DNA of 64,000 nt from Trichoplusia ni (GCF_003590095.1 NC_039479.1:4774001-4838000); one strand, 5' to 3'; shown: positions 25,933 to 36,639, numbered from the stretch's first letter. Made by a program: numbers and translations. The notes: generated by a model from the letters alone, not told the origin.

Positions 25933-28900
25933 GTAATAAATACTAAATTCTAGGTTAACAGTGACTAAGATTAATAATATGTGGGACAAATATAAATGAG
26001 CTGGAAAGTCCAATAGGAGTAAAGCGGTTTAATAAGATAGCCTATAGTCCGAACAACAAACTTGGATCTCTTCAATTATTGTAATTATTTATAAATCTCT
26101 ACAAAAACTTGAGTAATTTGGCTGTTTCATGCAAACAATGATCTCTAAATTTGTAGGTTCTGGAGAATGCGGCCCCACGCGTTGCATGGAGGTCTCCCAC
26201 GGCACCGCACTGGCTTCTATTGGGTCTGATGATACTGGCTGCAGGTGCCAGTGTCGCAGAGACACACCCGCCTTCAGAGAAGACCAGAATATCTGCATCA
26301 ACCATATTGATGGTAAGTGATCAATGTACTCGAAAAAATAGAGCTAGGGGTTCATTTTAGGTTCTTATAATGAGGAACTGTATGTTCAGGAGGTACTTTC
26401 TATTCCTATTAATTATGAATTTACGGAAACAAGACTTATATTCCAGAAAAACGCGGTTTCGAAATTGAAAAGTATGAAATTCAGACAGTCGGACAAAATT
26501 AAATTATGTCAAGCCATGCAAAATAAAGAAATAAATAGTATGGGACATGGGTCTTTAAACATCTTTCTATATACGAATCATACTTATGTTTTAGGTCAAA
26601 ATGTACAGCAATTGAAATAGGATATTGAGGATGCAGAGCATGGCAGGAAACAAGTCATTTTCTGGGTCAAAGGTTAAAAGTGTGACAAGAGATTATGAAT
26701 ACAATCTTATAAGTGCTCATTACTCAGACAATGAAGGGTCAGAGAATTTGATCTGGATAATTTGTTTGACTATGATGTCTTAATTGTATACCTTGGGTAG
26801 TAACAAACATTATAAGAAGTTATAAGTTGGTTAAAACAGCTTAAAATGTAAATGTAGAGTCGTTTTTGTAGAGTGATGATGTCTTATCACTTCAAATACT
26901 CAAAATAATGATATTAATTGATTTTATGTCAACTCTTAAAATATAGTAACGTTAGTTAATGTATTATTTTTACTTATTTTCAGAATGTCTGATGGCAAGT
27001 TTTGGTCGCGGAGCAACGAAACCTCAGATTCCGTTCGTTTTTCTTCCGCTCAAAGGACAAATCATTTATCCGTCTAAAGAAATCATTTTCACTGGTAAGT
27101 ACTAGAAAAAAATATCCCTATAAAAGAAGAAAAATGTAATTCGGAGATGCAAAAAGATTCTTCCGATACCGGGAATCGAACCCGAGCCTCCTGGGTGAGA
27201 GCCAGGTATCCTAGCCACTAGACCATATCGGATATTGAGAGAAGAGTCGAAATATCGATTTATGCATTACTACAAGATATTTATTTCCATGTATTATTTT
27301 AATCTTGACATTTTAACAACTTTATAATTTCGTGAATATTAAAACAACTCTGTTAATATACTTGATATCACAATTTGATTATTTAAATTAATCCAGCCAA
27401 TGTAATGTCTCATAACCTTGGAACTCAATTTGTCAAGGTCTTTGAATTAAACTTAAATACTTTATCTTTGGATAACACGGCATTGCAAATATTGAACGAT
27501 TCATTAATATTTCCTAGATTTTTCGCTTCGAATTTAATACTGGCATTTATGGTTTTTTAATTAATATATTTCATGTTATTACAAGGTGATCCTAGTAAAT
27601 ATGCAATCTTATTTTTTGCTTACGTTAGTAACTCAGAACTAGTATTGTCTTAAAGATACTCTATATCTATAGTTAGTATATATTATCGCTGTTAAACTTG
27701 AACAGAGTGATAAGGGCAACCATCAGTGATAGATAACGCAATAAAGATGAAATGTAGATTCAGAATAAACATGAAGTTCACGTTCCATTTTATATTGCTA
27801 GAGTAACAACTCGTAATACAATATTTATTTAACATGTCGGCAACATTTTAACTACGCAGTAATCTTAAAAGCCAGCTTTGATGTCTCGAGTGCATTTAAA
27901 TGTCGTTAAATCTTGCTTGCATGCTTGTTATCTAAGTTTTCATACTCAAAGGCACGTAACCCAAATATCCGTTGGTTACCAGACTGTATCTTATAAACCG
28001 TTAAAGCTAGATAGCTGATATTTTCACGGATAATTTTTTTTAGATTGACCCTATAATAAGTAATAAGAAACAACGAGCGAGTTCACAGACCAGATTTTTA
28101 TTAGAGCTTACTTATAGAAGCTCTACTTTGAACGAAATAATAAAGTATTATGTTTTTCATTGGTTTAGATGTGGAGGATGCAATATGTGCGGTGACCAGC
28201 GCCCAGTACTTGACGGCGTCTGGATGGGTGACGCTCAGGGATGTGGTGGATAACGACGTGCCTTTTGGACTCTACCGGGATGAAGGCAGTACTTTTCTAC
28301 AGGTAAGATTGAAAGAATTTTAGTTTTTTGTCGAAAAAGGTTTCTGATAAGTAGTAATATGGGTTGTAGTAGTAATTGATGTGATATTTGGACTCTACCG
28401 AGTGGCAGTGTTTTGTTTTTTTGCTACTGTATAATTTGAGTTGTGTGGCTAGCTTTTCGATCTCCTGTGTTGCGAATTGCGACTATTGAGTTCAGTAGCA
28501 CTCTTTTTGAATATATATGTCTTTTGCCGAAATAGGTTTCTGATAAGTGCTAATTTGGGATGTAGTAGTAATTGATTTGGTATTCGACTCTACCGGGTTG
28601 TTTAGTTTTTTTGCTACTGCATAATTTGAGTTCTGAGGCTCATTTTTCGATCTCCTGTTTTGCGAGTTGCGACTATTGATTTCAGTAACACTCTTTTTGA
28701 TTAATGGAATTTACCCAATAATATGGAGTGGTACAAGTACAAGAGTTATTATATGTTTACAACATAATGTTAGGAGAAATTTGAAAGATTTTTATCAAGA
28801 GTTAAAGCTGTCACGTAGATTCAGATGAATACTATTCCAATTGATTTGATGACGTTCTTGTACCATCAATTAATACGTATTACTATTAAATATTTAATAT

Positions 28901-31900
28901 GTAGTGCTAGGTCTGTTAAGCATGTATATAACGCCATAACTATACGGTTTTCCATTGAATGAACATTAATTGTTCCAAGCCACAGTTTCTTTATAGCTTA
29001 CCTAAATTAAGTAATAAACACACTGGCAGAGTTTTATTATAGTTCTTAATTATGTTACCTACTTCATTAACAATAGATATAAACTTAAATAAGGTTTAAT
29101 GGGAATAGTGGCGCCTGTTAAGCGATAAAAAGAGAGCATAAAATGTTGAAATTCCAAAACCATGTAGTTACCAACATACAAAAAAAAAATAGATAAAAAG
29201 CTTTGTTAAAAAGGATTATAGTCTTTATTTCAAAGTCACAAAGTTCTTAATCAATTATTTAATTTTGTTTATGAGTTTGACAGCTACCCAAAGCATGCAA
29301 AAGGTATGGCAAAGATATTAATACAATTTAACTCCAAAACGGTTGACTACCACCCAAGTCGATCATTACCAATATTGGGCCAAAAACATCCTTATTTGAG
29401 ATGTTTAAAAAACTTATCAAAATAAGGTAATTATTTTCACATGTTATTGGATTTTTTATCAGACGTAATTAAACGACCTCCTAAACGGGACTAATTTCAA
29501 TTTCAAGTCATAAAAAAAATTGTTACGCAAGTGCATTCACGGAGATCGCTATCATAACTTGAACAATATGATGTGGAGCAGGCTTTATACACAGATAAAG
29601 AGATCGTATTACACGATATACTCTAAGAAATTTCTTTTTAATTTTTTGTCACTTACTATTTAGCTGAATGGGTGAAACGGACCTCCTAAGATGCTTATCA
29701 TATTTCGACTCTCCTTTATTTTAGTTACAATGAAAAGAAAGTTGGAAATTGTAATTGTTTTTATCTTAATGCGGTTTTGATATTCGATAATTCAACCCCT
29801 GAAAATAAAGGTAGCAATTGTGTAAAACCCGATTTTATACCCAATATGTATTCTCTTATTATTTTGCACTCTACAGAAAAGTAGCGACTACAATAAGTGG
29901 TTTTATGGGAGGCAGAGGTAAAAAATCGATTAGGTGACAAATGCATTTATGACTGTAACGACCATTGCTTAACCGCAATATTTTGTTTTAATACATATTT
30001 GTTGTAAAAATCAACTGTCTATTCTATCTTTAACGGTTCATGAGCTGGTGAACTCTTTAACGTAGTTTCGTTTTAACTCTTACAAACAAGAATTTTCATT
30101 AATAACCATACATTTAATCAAAAACGAAATGTCACATCTAGCAACAGAGATATACCTACGAACTCAGGACGGTAGTACTTTCAAGTACCAAGCTCAGCTC
30201 AATAAACGCGTTGCTCTCGTGAAATGTTAATCGTGGACAAAAACCGGTCCTTTGATAGTTAGGTACTTAAGACTTGACCCTTTTTAAACTTGGAAACCGA
30301 ATAGGATTACGTTCACACCTTCACATGTTATCAAAGTTAAAAATTAACAGGTGTTGAAATGTTAAGATATAAAAAAAAACAGAAGGTGTTTACTTTCAAA
30401 AGAAGGGTCAATAGAAAAGAATCAAGAAGTTAAAAATAGGAAATAAAATTATAAGCATTTAAAATTAAATTTTAATAGCATAAGGTAATTAAATATTAAA
30501 AGCAATAGACATACAAGTCATCAGGTATTTATAATTACAAGTCTCGTTCTATTATCCCTTAAAACCAATTTAATTATAAATCATATTTAGTAGGAGTCTT
30601 ATAAAGTACCACAATCATTACAATAAAAGCAATAATATAAATAAAACAGGTGGTTAGTTGCCCTGCCATACATAATCTGACAAGAAATCCATCATGGCGT
30701 AGAGTCATCGTGTGAGGTTTTCAAATTTAACATTAATATTCCTGAAATACTAGTTGCGGGCGTTACGGCTACTTGCCTGAGATAAAATGACTGCTCGAGA
30801 TATTATTATGTTGGCAGCTAAAATGTTTGCTTTAGATAAATTACTATACTAATATGAGCCATGATAACCCAAAAAAAAACTGTAATAAATATTTTTCTTT
30901 CAAACCTACTTTTCATTTTATTTGATAAACTAAAAGAAAAAGATGATTAAATAGGACCTAAAGATAATGAAAAATAAATAAAAGAAAGCGTTCTTTTGTT
31001 TTTTTTTTTATTAATTAGAACATGCAATTAAAGATTACCTGTAAGTGAATTTTCCGATGAAGCATTATAATGATTTATCTAAAAGTATCATTTTAGCGCC
31101 TCGCTGTCACTCCATAGTTGAGATACTATCATTCATGTTGAGGAACTGTCCACGTACTCAGAATTGACAGATACGTATTGCTACCATTTTTCCTAGTATT
31201 TACTAGAACCTGTTAGTGTAGGGTCATTGTGACCTAGATGTTTTATTCGGAGAAGACCTAGCTTTTGCAGATCATCTAGATGCATTTTATAAAATGTCTA
31301 ACTTTAGATGTATTTACCTACATGTGAAAATATGACGACTCTTATGTAGACTAAAAGTCACTGAATATAAGTTTGGTAATTCCCAATTACCAAACTTATA
31401 TTGACTTTTCAAACATGCATTATAATTTTACCATTTATACCAATGAAGTTACAAATTACGATATTATAAATAAACTTGCCAAACGGTAATACGAGACGGC
31501 ACGAGCCGCTTCTGATATCGGAATCAATATTTTTAATGTTGACACAGCATAAAAAGTTCTCGTATAAAAATGTAAATTGAATTAATCCAGTTTCATCGTC
31601 CAAAACTTTACGGCTCCGATGAGGATAATATTAAATCGTACTATAAAAAAAAAAAACAAAAACACAACGTTTTTTATCGACGAAAACAGAAGTATTGACA
31701 GAACTGTGTTTACACTTGACTTCGGCCACCGAAGTGTCTTCCTTAATTTTTAACAACGTTATTAAAAATGAAGAAGATTTAAGTTAACGACAATTGCGAA
31801 TCAACGTCACTAAGCATGATATAAAAATAATTTAATTTCTTGATATAAATCGGGTCGGCAACGGGACATACTTGCATCGTCGCGCCGATATTATCTCGAG

Positions 31901-34900
31901 TTTACAATTCTACTTATTTTTGTGCGGTCTCGACAAACGTTACAGTTTGTTGGATCCATCAATCGAGCAAATGTCTGCGTCGGACGGGCGCGTGTTGAAA
32001 TGCAACACGGTCCCGATGCAATCCCAGATTAACACGAAGGCGTCAAAGGAGCAATTTGTATAATACGTCCAAATACTCCACATTTAGATCTCTTCACGGT
32101 GATAAAGTTATAAGATGGATTCGCATTTACATTTTGTTTTGCCGGCTAACCCTGAGCAGGCCCGATATTATGTTAACAAATGTTCGCAAACGGTTTTGGT
32201 CGATCCTAACTCTTTTTTTCTTTAATCTTTATTTATCAAGTGATTTGTGACCAAAACTCATGCCTGCTTAGTGACAAATGCTGCAACGAATTGCACCTGA
32301 TAACTGTAGATATAATCAGCTTAAAATTGCGGTTCGTGAATATGAGGTGCTAAGCTTAGTGCAATTTTTTATGTCTTTAGGTCGCATTATAACATTTTTG
32401 AACAAAAATCTTAAATTATTTTAAAATTTGGAATTTATTTGACAGTGGCGTGGATCAGCGGCTCTGCATTCGCGGCTTGAAGGCCGTCTGGTGGCTGCCC
32501 ACGTTCTATGCTCAGCATCGACTTCGACACACCTTACTGCTAGCTGTGCAGCATTTAGAGTCGCTGGAGCCACTCAGAATGCTTTACTAGGTGAGACACA
32601 TACTCGCAAAACTTATAAAATATACTCGCAAACTAAAAACAGAATCCAACTCATAAATGTAATTTGTTCAACAGATGTACGTTCAATACCGTTCCACGCT
32701 GGTGAAATAGTTCCATCGGAATCAGGACCCCAATCTCAGGGTCTCAGCGTTTTGGAGTCCTTGGCTATTGGAGTATGCGTGCTTCTACTGATCTTTGTGT
32801 ATGCCGCCGGGATCATTTTCTACGTTAATTACAAACAAAGGCAGAAGAGAAAGGAGAAAGATCCTGAACAGAATCACTCGAATACCATGTCAACTGATAA
32901 CGGGTCTATGGAATCGCGAATCGATATGAGTAATGTGGTAAGAGCAATTAATCGATTAAAATATATTACATAGTATCGTTTTCGAGACTTGTTACTTATA
33001 TTGTGTGTTTTTTTTAGATGATGAAAAGCAATCCGTTGTTACAACTAAACGATATGGGAGGAGACTTTATGCATGATGCTGGGTTTTCGGATGCCAGTGA
33101 ACACACTGAAGACACTGTTGATTCTTCATCAAATAATCATCCTTCTTCACATAAGGTAAATATATACAATAGCGGACACAAAACTAATGTCATCATTAAG
33201 AAACATGTAATAACTTTTTGTATTTAGTTTCAGAAACTGAATTCGAATGTAATATCAGCTATGGTTCACTCCCGACGTAAGAAAACTCTTCGGCCATCAC
33301 TAAGAAATGGAAATACACCTGAACGGGCACATGAGCGTTTTCAGAGACGCTCTGCTTCACCAGATACTTTGGAAAGAGCACCCCATTCTGAACTCTCCAT
33401 CATAGATTGCACCGCAGAAAACAATTATAATTATAACTCGAATAGACAACTACCATCTTCAAATGGAGATGCGCATTACCGAAAGAAATTGTATTTCAAC
33501 CCAGTTTTCTTCGAAACAGAACATCTCAAGGTAAGTGACATTATAAAAGATGTTAAGTAAAAATCGATGTTTGTTCTAAACTTATGTACATCTTTACTTT
33601 GTATTTCAGAACCCACCTCCCGCGGCTATCGAGTTTTTAATTAAAATTCGAGAAGTAATGTCCGTCGCTAAAGAAAAAATGACATCAAAACGATTTATAC
33701 CAATGTTATCCGATATTCCTGAAGAAGATTTGTACCATGCAATCGATCTTGGTTGGGATATACCTTGTGCTCGACGCGGTCGTCGATTTAGTGCAATAAG
33801 TCTTAAGCAAGAAAACAGTCGAAAGACCGCTGTCTGTGGTGGATGCCCAGGCTGCGACAGCAATTCGGTTCGAACTCACAAGGTTGCACTAACAAGATCA
33901 AACTCTTGTAAAACTTGCGTTAGTGAAGATTACAAACAGAGGATTGTCAGAAAATGGTTAGATGAAGTACCTTTACCTTCGACTAACTCTAAGCAACTGA
34001 AATCGGTTGCAAAAGTAAGTGGAACTCCAAGATCTATTGATTCAAAGAAGAGAGATGAAATACATGCTATACCAGCCGAGCCAATTAGAGAAGAGGTTAA
34101 AACACTTAAAATAGCAGAAGTGAAGCCTAAAGTTGTGGAAAAGAAACTTAAAGTCCCTGAAAGTAAACCAAAAATTGCAGAAGCTATTGTTAAAGACAGT
34201 ATTCGCGAACTAGGTTCTAAGGAAAATGTTACAAAAGAACTCAACCTTGAAGAAATGAAAATAATCAGTAAACCAATCAATCCAAAGGAAATTGAAATTA
34301 TAAGAGTAAACACCGTTCCGGATATCAATGTGTTTGACATTAATAACTCAGAAAAAGTATCTAAACCAGCTGTTGCAACTCCACCACAAGAAAAGAAGAG
34401 TCCTTCTAGTCATACATCGCGTCGTATTAGAAAGAAACTTCCTCCTCCGCCACCACCTCCAGTAAAGTCACCAGAATCGCCTAAATCTGAAGAAGAAGAA
34501 CCTCCAATACCACCTGAGGTTAAAGTTAAGATGGAAGCTGTTATACGTGAACTCAATACCTGTAAACGGGTCGACCCAACAGAAGTTGAAGAAATGAAGA
34601 TAGAGACTATAACACCTATTGCACCCAAAATAGTTATACCTGTATTAGCAGCAGATTCTCACTATCACAGCGATGATAATACTCTTTCAAATCGAAAGAA
34701 AAAACAGATGTATAGCAGTCAGGATAACTTCATGGAGTTTGATAGCTTAGAACGCAATATGATGAGAAGGCGAAGATTTTCAGTAGCTTGTGGTCCAGAA
34801 CTATTTCAAAATGACTCATTTGAGCAGAGCCAGGACCTGAAAGGTACGAGGGAAAGGTTGACAAGTAGTTGGCTTAATGTTAAGATGGCCGTTGATCGAA

Positions 34901-36099
34901 CATATGAGAATCCAGTTACACCTGCCAGGAGCGAAGTATTCATAAACAATGCGGAACCCCTGTACAATAACGTAGATCATTTCTCAACTCCCGGTCCTTT
35001 AACTATACAAGTGCGAGGCTCTCCAGTAGAAAATAGGCGCAACGTTACCACTGACGAATCTGAATTCGATCCAGATACTCTTGACAGGCGCGATACTAAG
35101 AAACGTGTCGAAAAGATACTTTTGAAATCCGCTGGAAGCTTCAAATACAAATCGACATCTTCAGAAAGTGAATCGTGTAGAAAATCACCAATTGCCATTA
35201 CGACGAGGAAGATTGGCAACCTGAGACAAATCTACGAAGCTAAAGCTAAAGCTCAAGAGGAAGATATGAAATTCTACAATAGGCGAGGAAGTATTACATT
35301 TGGTCAAGACTTGTCAGCTTTCATGAGATCCGGAAAAGCGCCTGACTTGATTAGACATATTGAAGGACAGAAAGACCCGAAACCACCAATAGCACCTAAG
35401 CAACGTAGGGGATCTGATGCCTCTATTAAATTCTCTACCCCAATCAGAGAAAGCCCACCCGGAGATAGACGCCGGATGTTAGAGGAGAGGGATCGATTCC
35501 CGCAATATTCAAGAATCGACAACTTAAATGCTAGACGGTCTGGTCGCCGATCAGCTAGAACTAGGTCAAGACGCACTGACATAAGAAAACTGTACAGGAC
35601 AGAAGACTCTGGTTACATGAGTACAGACTCAAATGAATCCAAACGTAGAGCAAGATACTTATTGCAGTTGCGACCCGTGAAGTCTATGATTCAGGAGCCA
35701 GCGTCATTGCCAGCTATCAGATCACTTATGACAAAGACGCCAGTCATACAATTACAGATCGAGTCAGACACAGATGATTTAGAATCACTGTGCGACGGCA
35801 GAAGCGAATCAGGTGGAGAAAGCGTCGAAACAGATTCCGTATTCTTTGGAAACTTTGACGACTCGAAAGAAATGTTCGCGGAATTGGGTTTGAATGCGTT
35901 TGAGCCTCAAAAGACGATGCAGGGTCACGAACAAATTGATTCCGGGTTCATGGGAGAGACAAATATAATTTTAAGTGGAGACAGTGACTCGGAGCATAGA
36001 AGTGTCATATCCATAATGACTGGCCATGATGGCAGAGCTTCAGCTGCATCGATAAGCAAATTAGAAGACGCCCCTTACTTACATACCATAGAATGTTAG
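25764..36099 (+). CDS. sha: shavenoid-like single-pass membrane protein, nine coding exons, about 1302 residues
   Basis: Coding exons: 25764-25932, 26157-26312, 26984-27094, 28169-28302, 32446-32590, 32675-32937, 33018-33155, 33228-33530 and 33610-36099. Every intron is GT-AG and the phases join without a stop (3909 nt including TAG). Seen in the protein: an N-terminal hydrophobic segment after Met17 (signal peptide), an ectodomain with cysteines at 61, 66, 85, 87, 89, 103, 110, 152, 211 and 223, one transmembrane helix at about 268-290 followed by a basic stop-transfer stretch, then a roughly 1000-residue polar tail with seven consecutive prolines at 751-757. Known of the family: Drosophila shavenoid is a transmembrane protein that works with actin in hair and denticle outgrowth and is a target of Shavenbaby. 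The family call rests on this architecture and on the conserved-looking block at residues 474-560; I could not run a search. Role here is inferred. The upstream acceptor at 25683 implies a non-coding first exon farther 5'. Confidence 0.75.
26157..26312 (+). CDS. sha: sha coding exon 2: cysteine-rich ectodomain
   Basis: Acceptor TTTGTAG at 26156 and donor GATG|GTAAGT at 26312. Encodes residues 57-108 with cysteines 61, 66, 85, 87, 89 and 103. The C-x-C-x-C triplet at 85-89 suggests a small disulfide-bonded extracellular module. Phase 1 at both ends, so skipping would keep the frame. Confidence 0.8.
26984..27094 (+). CDS. sha: sha coding exon 3: ectodomain
   Basis: Acceptor TTATTTTCAG at 26983, donor ACTG|GTAAGT at 27094. 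111 nt, phase 1 at both ends. Completes the Cys module (C110) and encodes residues to about 145. A symmetric-phase exon, removable without a frameshift. Confidence 0.8.
27161..27232 (-). tRNA. tRNA-Glu (anticodon CTC), antisense in sha intron 3
   Basis: 72-nt cloverleaf: acceptor TCCGATA/TATCGGA plus discriminator A, A box TGGTCTAGTGGCTAGG, anticodon loop CTCTCAC (CTC), and B box GGTTCGATTCC. An A-run at 27151-27155 gives the Pol III T5 terminator on this strand. It lies wholly inside sha intron 3 in opposite orientation. All stems pair, so it is probably functional. Confidence 0.93.
28169..28302 (+). CDS. sha: sha coding exon 4: ectodomain
   Basis: Acceptor GGTTTAG at 28168, donor CTACAG|GTAAGA at 28302. 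Encodes residues 146-190 (C152) and changes phase from 1 to 0. Its 3' end is echoed by degenerate copies in the following intron (28388 and 28583). Confidence 0.8.
28325..28713 (+). repeat. tandem duplication of about 195 bp at the start of sha intron 4
   Basis: Two units share TTTCTGATAAGT, GTAGTAGTAATTGAT, GACTCTACCG, TTTTTTTGCTACTG, TTTTCGATCTCCTG, GCGACTATTGA and CACTCTTTTTGA in the same order at a spacing of about 195. Each unit also carries a degenerate copy of the exon 4 sequence TTGGACTCTACCG (exon copy at 28265; intron copies at 28388 and 28583). Confidence 0.85.
31353..31412. repeat. perfect 18-bp hairpin in sha intron 4
   Basis: AATATAAGTTTGGTAATT (31364-31381), spacer CCC, and its exact complement (31385-31402). 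The arms extend imperfectly through AAAAGTCA at 31353-31360 and GACTTTT on the other side. Confidence 0.9.
31850..32066 (+). other. open GC-richer patch in sha intron 4
   Basis: A 63-codon open frame (31872-32063) with CG-rich codons, including an internal ATG at 31971. There is no good acceptor or donor at its edges and no recognised family. Possible alternative first exon or decayed mobile element; function unknown. Confidence 0.2.
32446..32590 (+). CDS. sha: sha coding exon 5: membrane-distal stalk
   Basis: Acceptor TTGACAG at 32445, after a 4143-nt intron, with only a weak polypyrimidine tract. Donor CTAG|GTGAGA at 32590. Encodes residues 191-238 with C211 and C223. Phase 0 in, phase 1 out. 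Confidence 0.75.
32675..32937 (+). CDS. sha: sha coding exon 6: transmembrane helix
   Basis: Acceptor TTCAACAG at 32674, donor GTG|GTAAGA at 32937. Encodes the juxtamembrane stretch, a hydrophobic helix of about 23 residues (roughly 268-290) and the following Lys/Arg-rich stop-transfer segment, which predicts N-out/C-in topology. Confidence 0.85.
33018..33155 (+). CDS. sha: sha coding exon 7: cytoplasmic tail
   Basis: Acceptor TTTTTTTAG at 33017, donor AAG|GTAAAT at 33155. 138 nt in phase 0 at both ends, residues 327-372, acidic and Ser-rich. Flanked by introns of 80 and 72 nt, both with in-frame stops if retained. Confidence 0.8.
33228..33530 (+). CDS. sha: sha coding exon 8: cytoplasmic tail
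   Basis: Two in-frame acceptors 6 nt apart are available: TATTTAG at 33227 and TTTCAG at 33233. The first adds Phe-Gln. Donor CTCAAG|GTAAGT at 33530. 303 nt in phase 0 at both ends; residues 373-473, basic near the start. Confidence 0.8.
33610..36099 (+). CDS. sha: sha coding exon 9: long cytoplasmic tail and stop
   Basis: Acceptor GTATTTCAG at 33609, stop TAG at 36097-36099. Encodes residues 474-1302. Seen: a helical start (residues 477-492), a cysteine set C549, C552, C555, C573, C576, a Lys/Glu-rich repetitive segment (about 600-690), seven prolines at 751-757 followed by acidic and Pro-rich sequence, and basic-directed serine sites R-R-x-S at S534, S864, S1034 and S1075. The tail is low-complexity in parts and probably largely disordered. 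Proline runs of this kind often bind profilin, EVH1 or SH3 proteins, which would fit an actin role (inference). Confidence 0.9.
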   Translation, partial: NPPPAAIEFLIKIREVMSVAKEKMTSKRFIPMLSDIPEEDLYHAIDLGWDIPCARRGRRFSAISLKQENSRKTAVCGGCPGCDSNSVRTHKVALTRSNSCKTCVSEDYKQRIVRKWLDEVPLPSTNSKQLKSVAKVSGTPRSIDSKKRDEIHAIPAEPIREEVKTLKIAEVKPKVVEKKLKVPESKPKIAEAIVKDSIRELGSKENVTKELNLEEMKIISKPINPKEIEIIRVNTVPDINVFDINNSEKVSKPAVATPPQEKKSPSSHTSRRIRKKLPPPPPPPVKSPESPKSEEEEPPIPPEVKVKMEAVIRELNTCKRVDPTEVEEMKIETITPIAPKIVIPVLAADSHYHSDDNTLSNRKKKQMYSSQDNFMEFDSLERNMMRRRRFSVACGPELFQNDSFEQSQDLKGTRERLTSSWLNVKMAVDRTYENPVTPARSEVFINNAEPLYNNVDHFSTPGPLTIQVRGSPVENRRNVTTDESEFDPDTLDRRDTKKRVEKILLKSAGSFKYKSTSSESESCRKSPIAITTRKIGNLRQIYEAKAKAQEEDMKFYNRRGSITFGQDLSAFMRSGKAPDLIRHIEGQKDPKPPIAPKQRRGSDASIKFSTPIRESPPGDRRRMLEERDRFPQYSRIDNLNARRSGRRSARTRSRRTDIRKLYRTEDSGYMSTDSNESKRRARYLLQLRPVKSMIQEPASLPAIRSLMTKTPVIQLQIESDTDDLESLCDGRSESGGESVETDSVFFGNFDDSKEMFAELGLNAFEPQKTMQGHEQIDSGFMGETNIILSGDSDSEHRSVISIMTGHDGRASAASISKLEDAPYLHTIEC

Positions 36100-36630
36100 G
36101 CTAACTTATAATTTAATGTTTTGTACATAAAAAATAACAAATACATTTAACCTCTTATGGATAGCGAATTTTATATTTAATTTTAATGTACCTTATATAA
36201 TGACGGCGTAGTTTAACTAGAGTATGTCATTTTAATAAAATTAGAATGTAGAAGATATTGGAATAAATGTGGAATTGTGAATATTAACGAGATTTCTATA
36301 TAAAGTAAGTTGATAGTCACCAATTTATACCTCAAACTCTGTGCTCAATTCCGATCGAAACTTTACTGCACCTGACTAATTCTTTGTCGCGTAATTTTTG
36401 AGAATATTTTATATCCAGCCCACCATAGATGTTCGTGCCTAAATGTTTATTTATCATTTTAATAATTACATTATTTCGTGTTAATCGTAATTCTTATGCC
36501 ATTTTGTGCTCAATTTATATTTGATAAGGTTTTAGTTGTTATTTGTGTAATATATGTACGTAAATGTTACGAGTTTGTAAATTTTATAGCCGGCCGGTTG
36601 TGCAATTAAATTTTTATTAGTATTTCGGGA

Positions 36631-36636
36631 AATAAA
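36631..36636 (+). promoter_or_regulatory. probable distal poly(A) signal of sha
   Basis: AATAAA about 530 nt past the stop, followed within 30 nt by GT-rich sequence (ATTATGGTGCATGGTATGTG), as expected of a cleavage region. Nearer AATAAA hexamers at 36234 and 36262 could give a shorter 3' UTR. Confidence 0.5.
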
Positions 36637-36639
36637 TGG

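Larger units (their letters stand above)
28714..32445. other. rest of sha intron 4
   Basis: A long AT-rich intron (4143 nt in all). It carries the hairpin at 31364 and the open patch at 31872; otherwise nothing recognisable. The minus-strand frames at 29761 and 31409 are not supported as genes. Confidence 0.6.

Noticed and set aside
26157..26312. An alternative open frame of sha exon 2 that reads like a signal peptide if spliced from the donor-like site at 25707
   Set aside because: It meets a stop in the third codon of exon 3, so it cannot give a protein.
33606..35582. Long minus-strand open frames opposite sha exon 9 (up to 136 codons)
   Set aside because: They are mirror frames of a Lys/Glu/Ser-rich coding exon; no splice sites or recognisable content.
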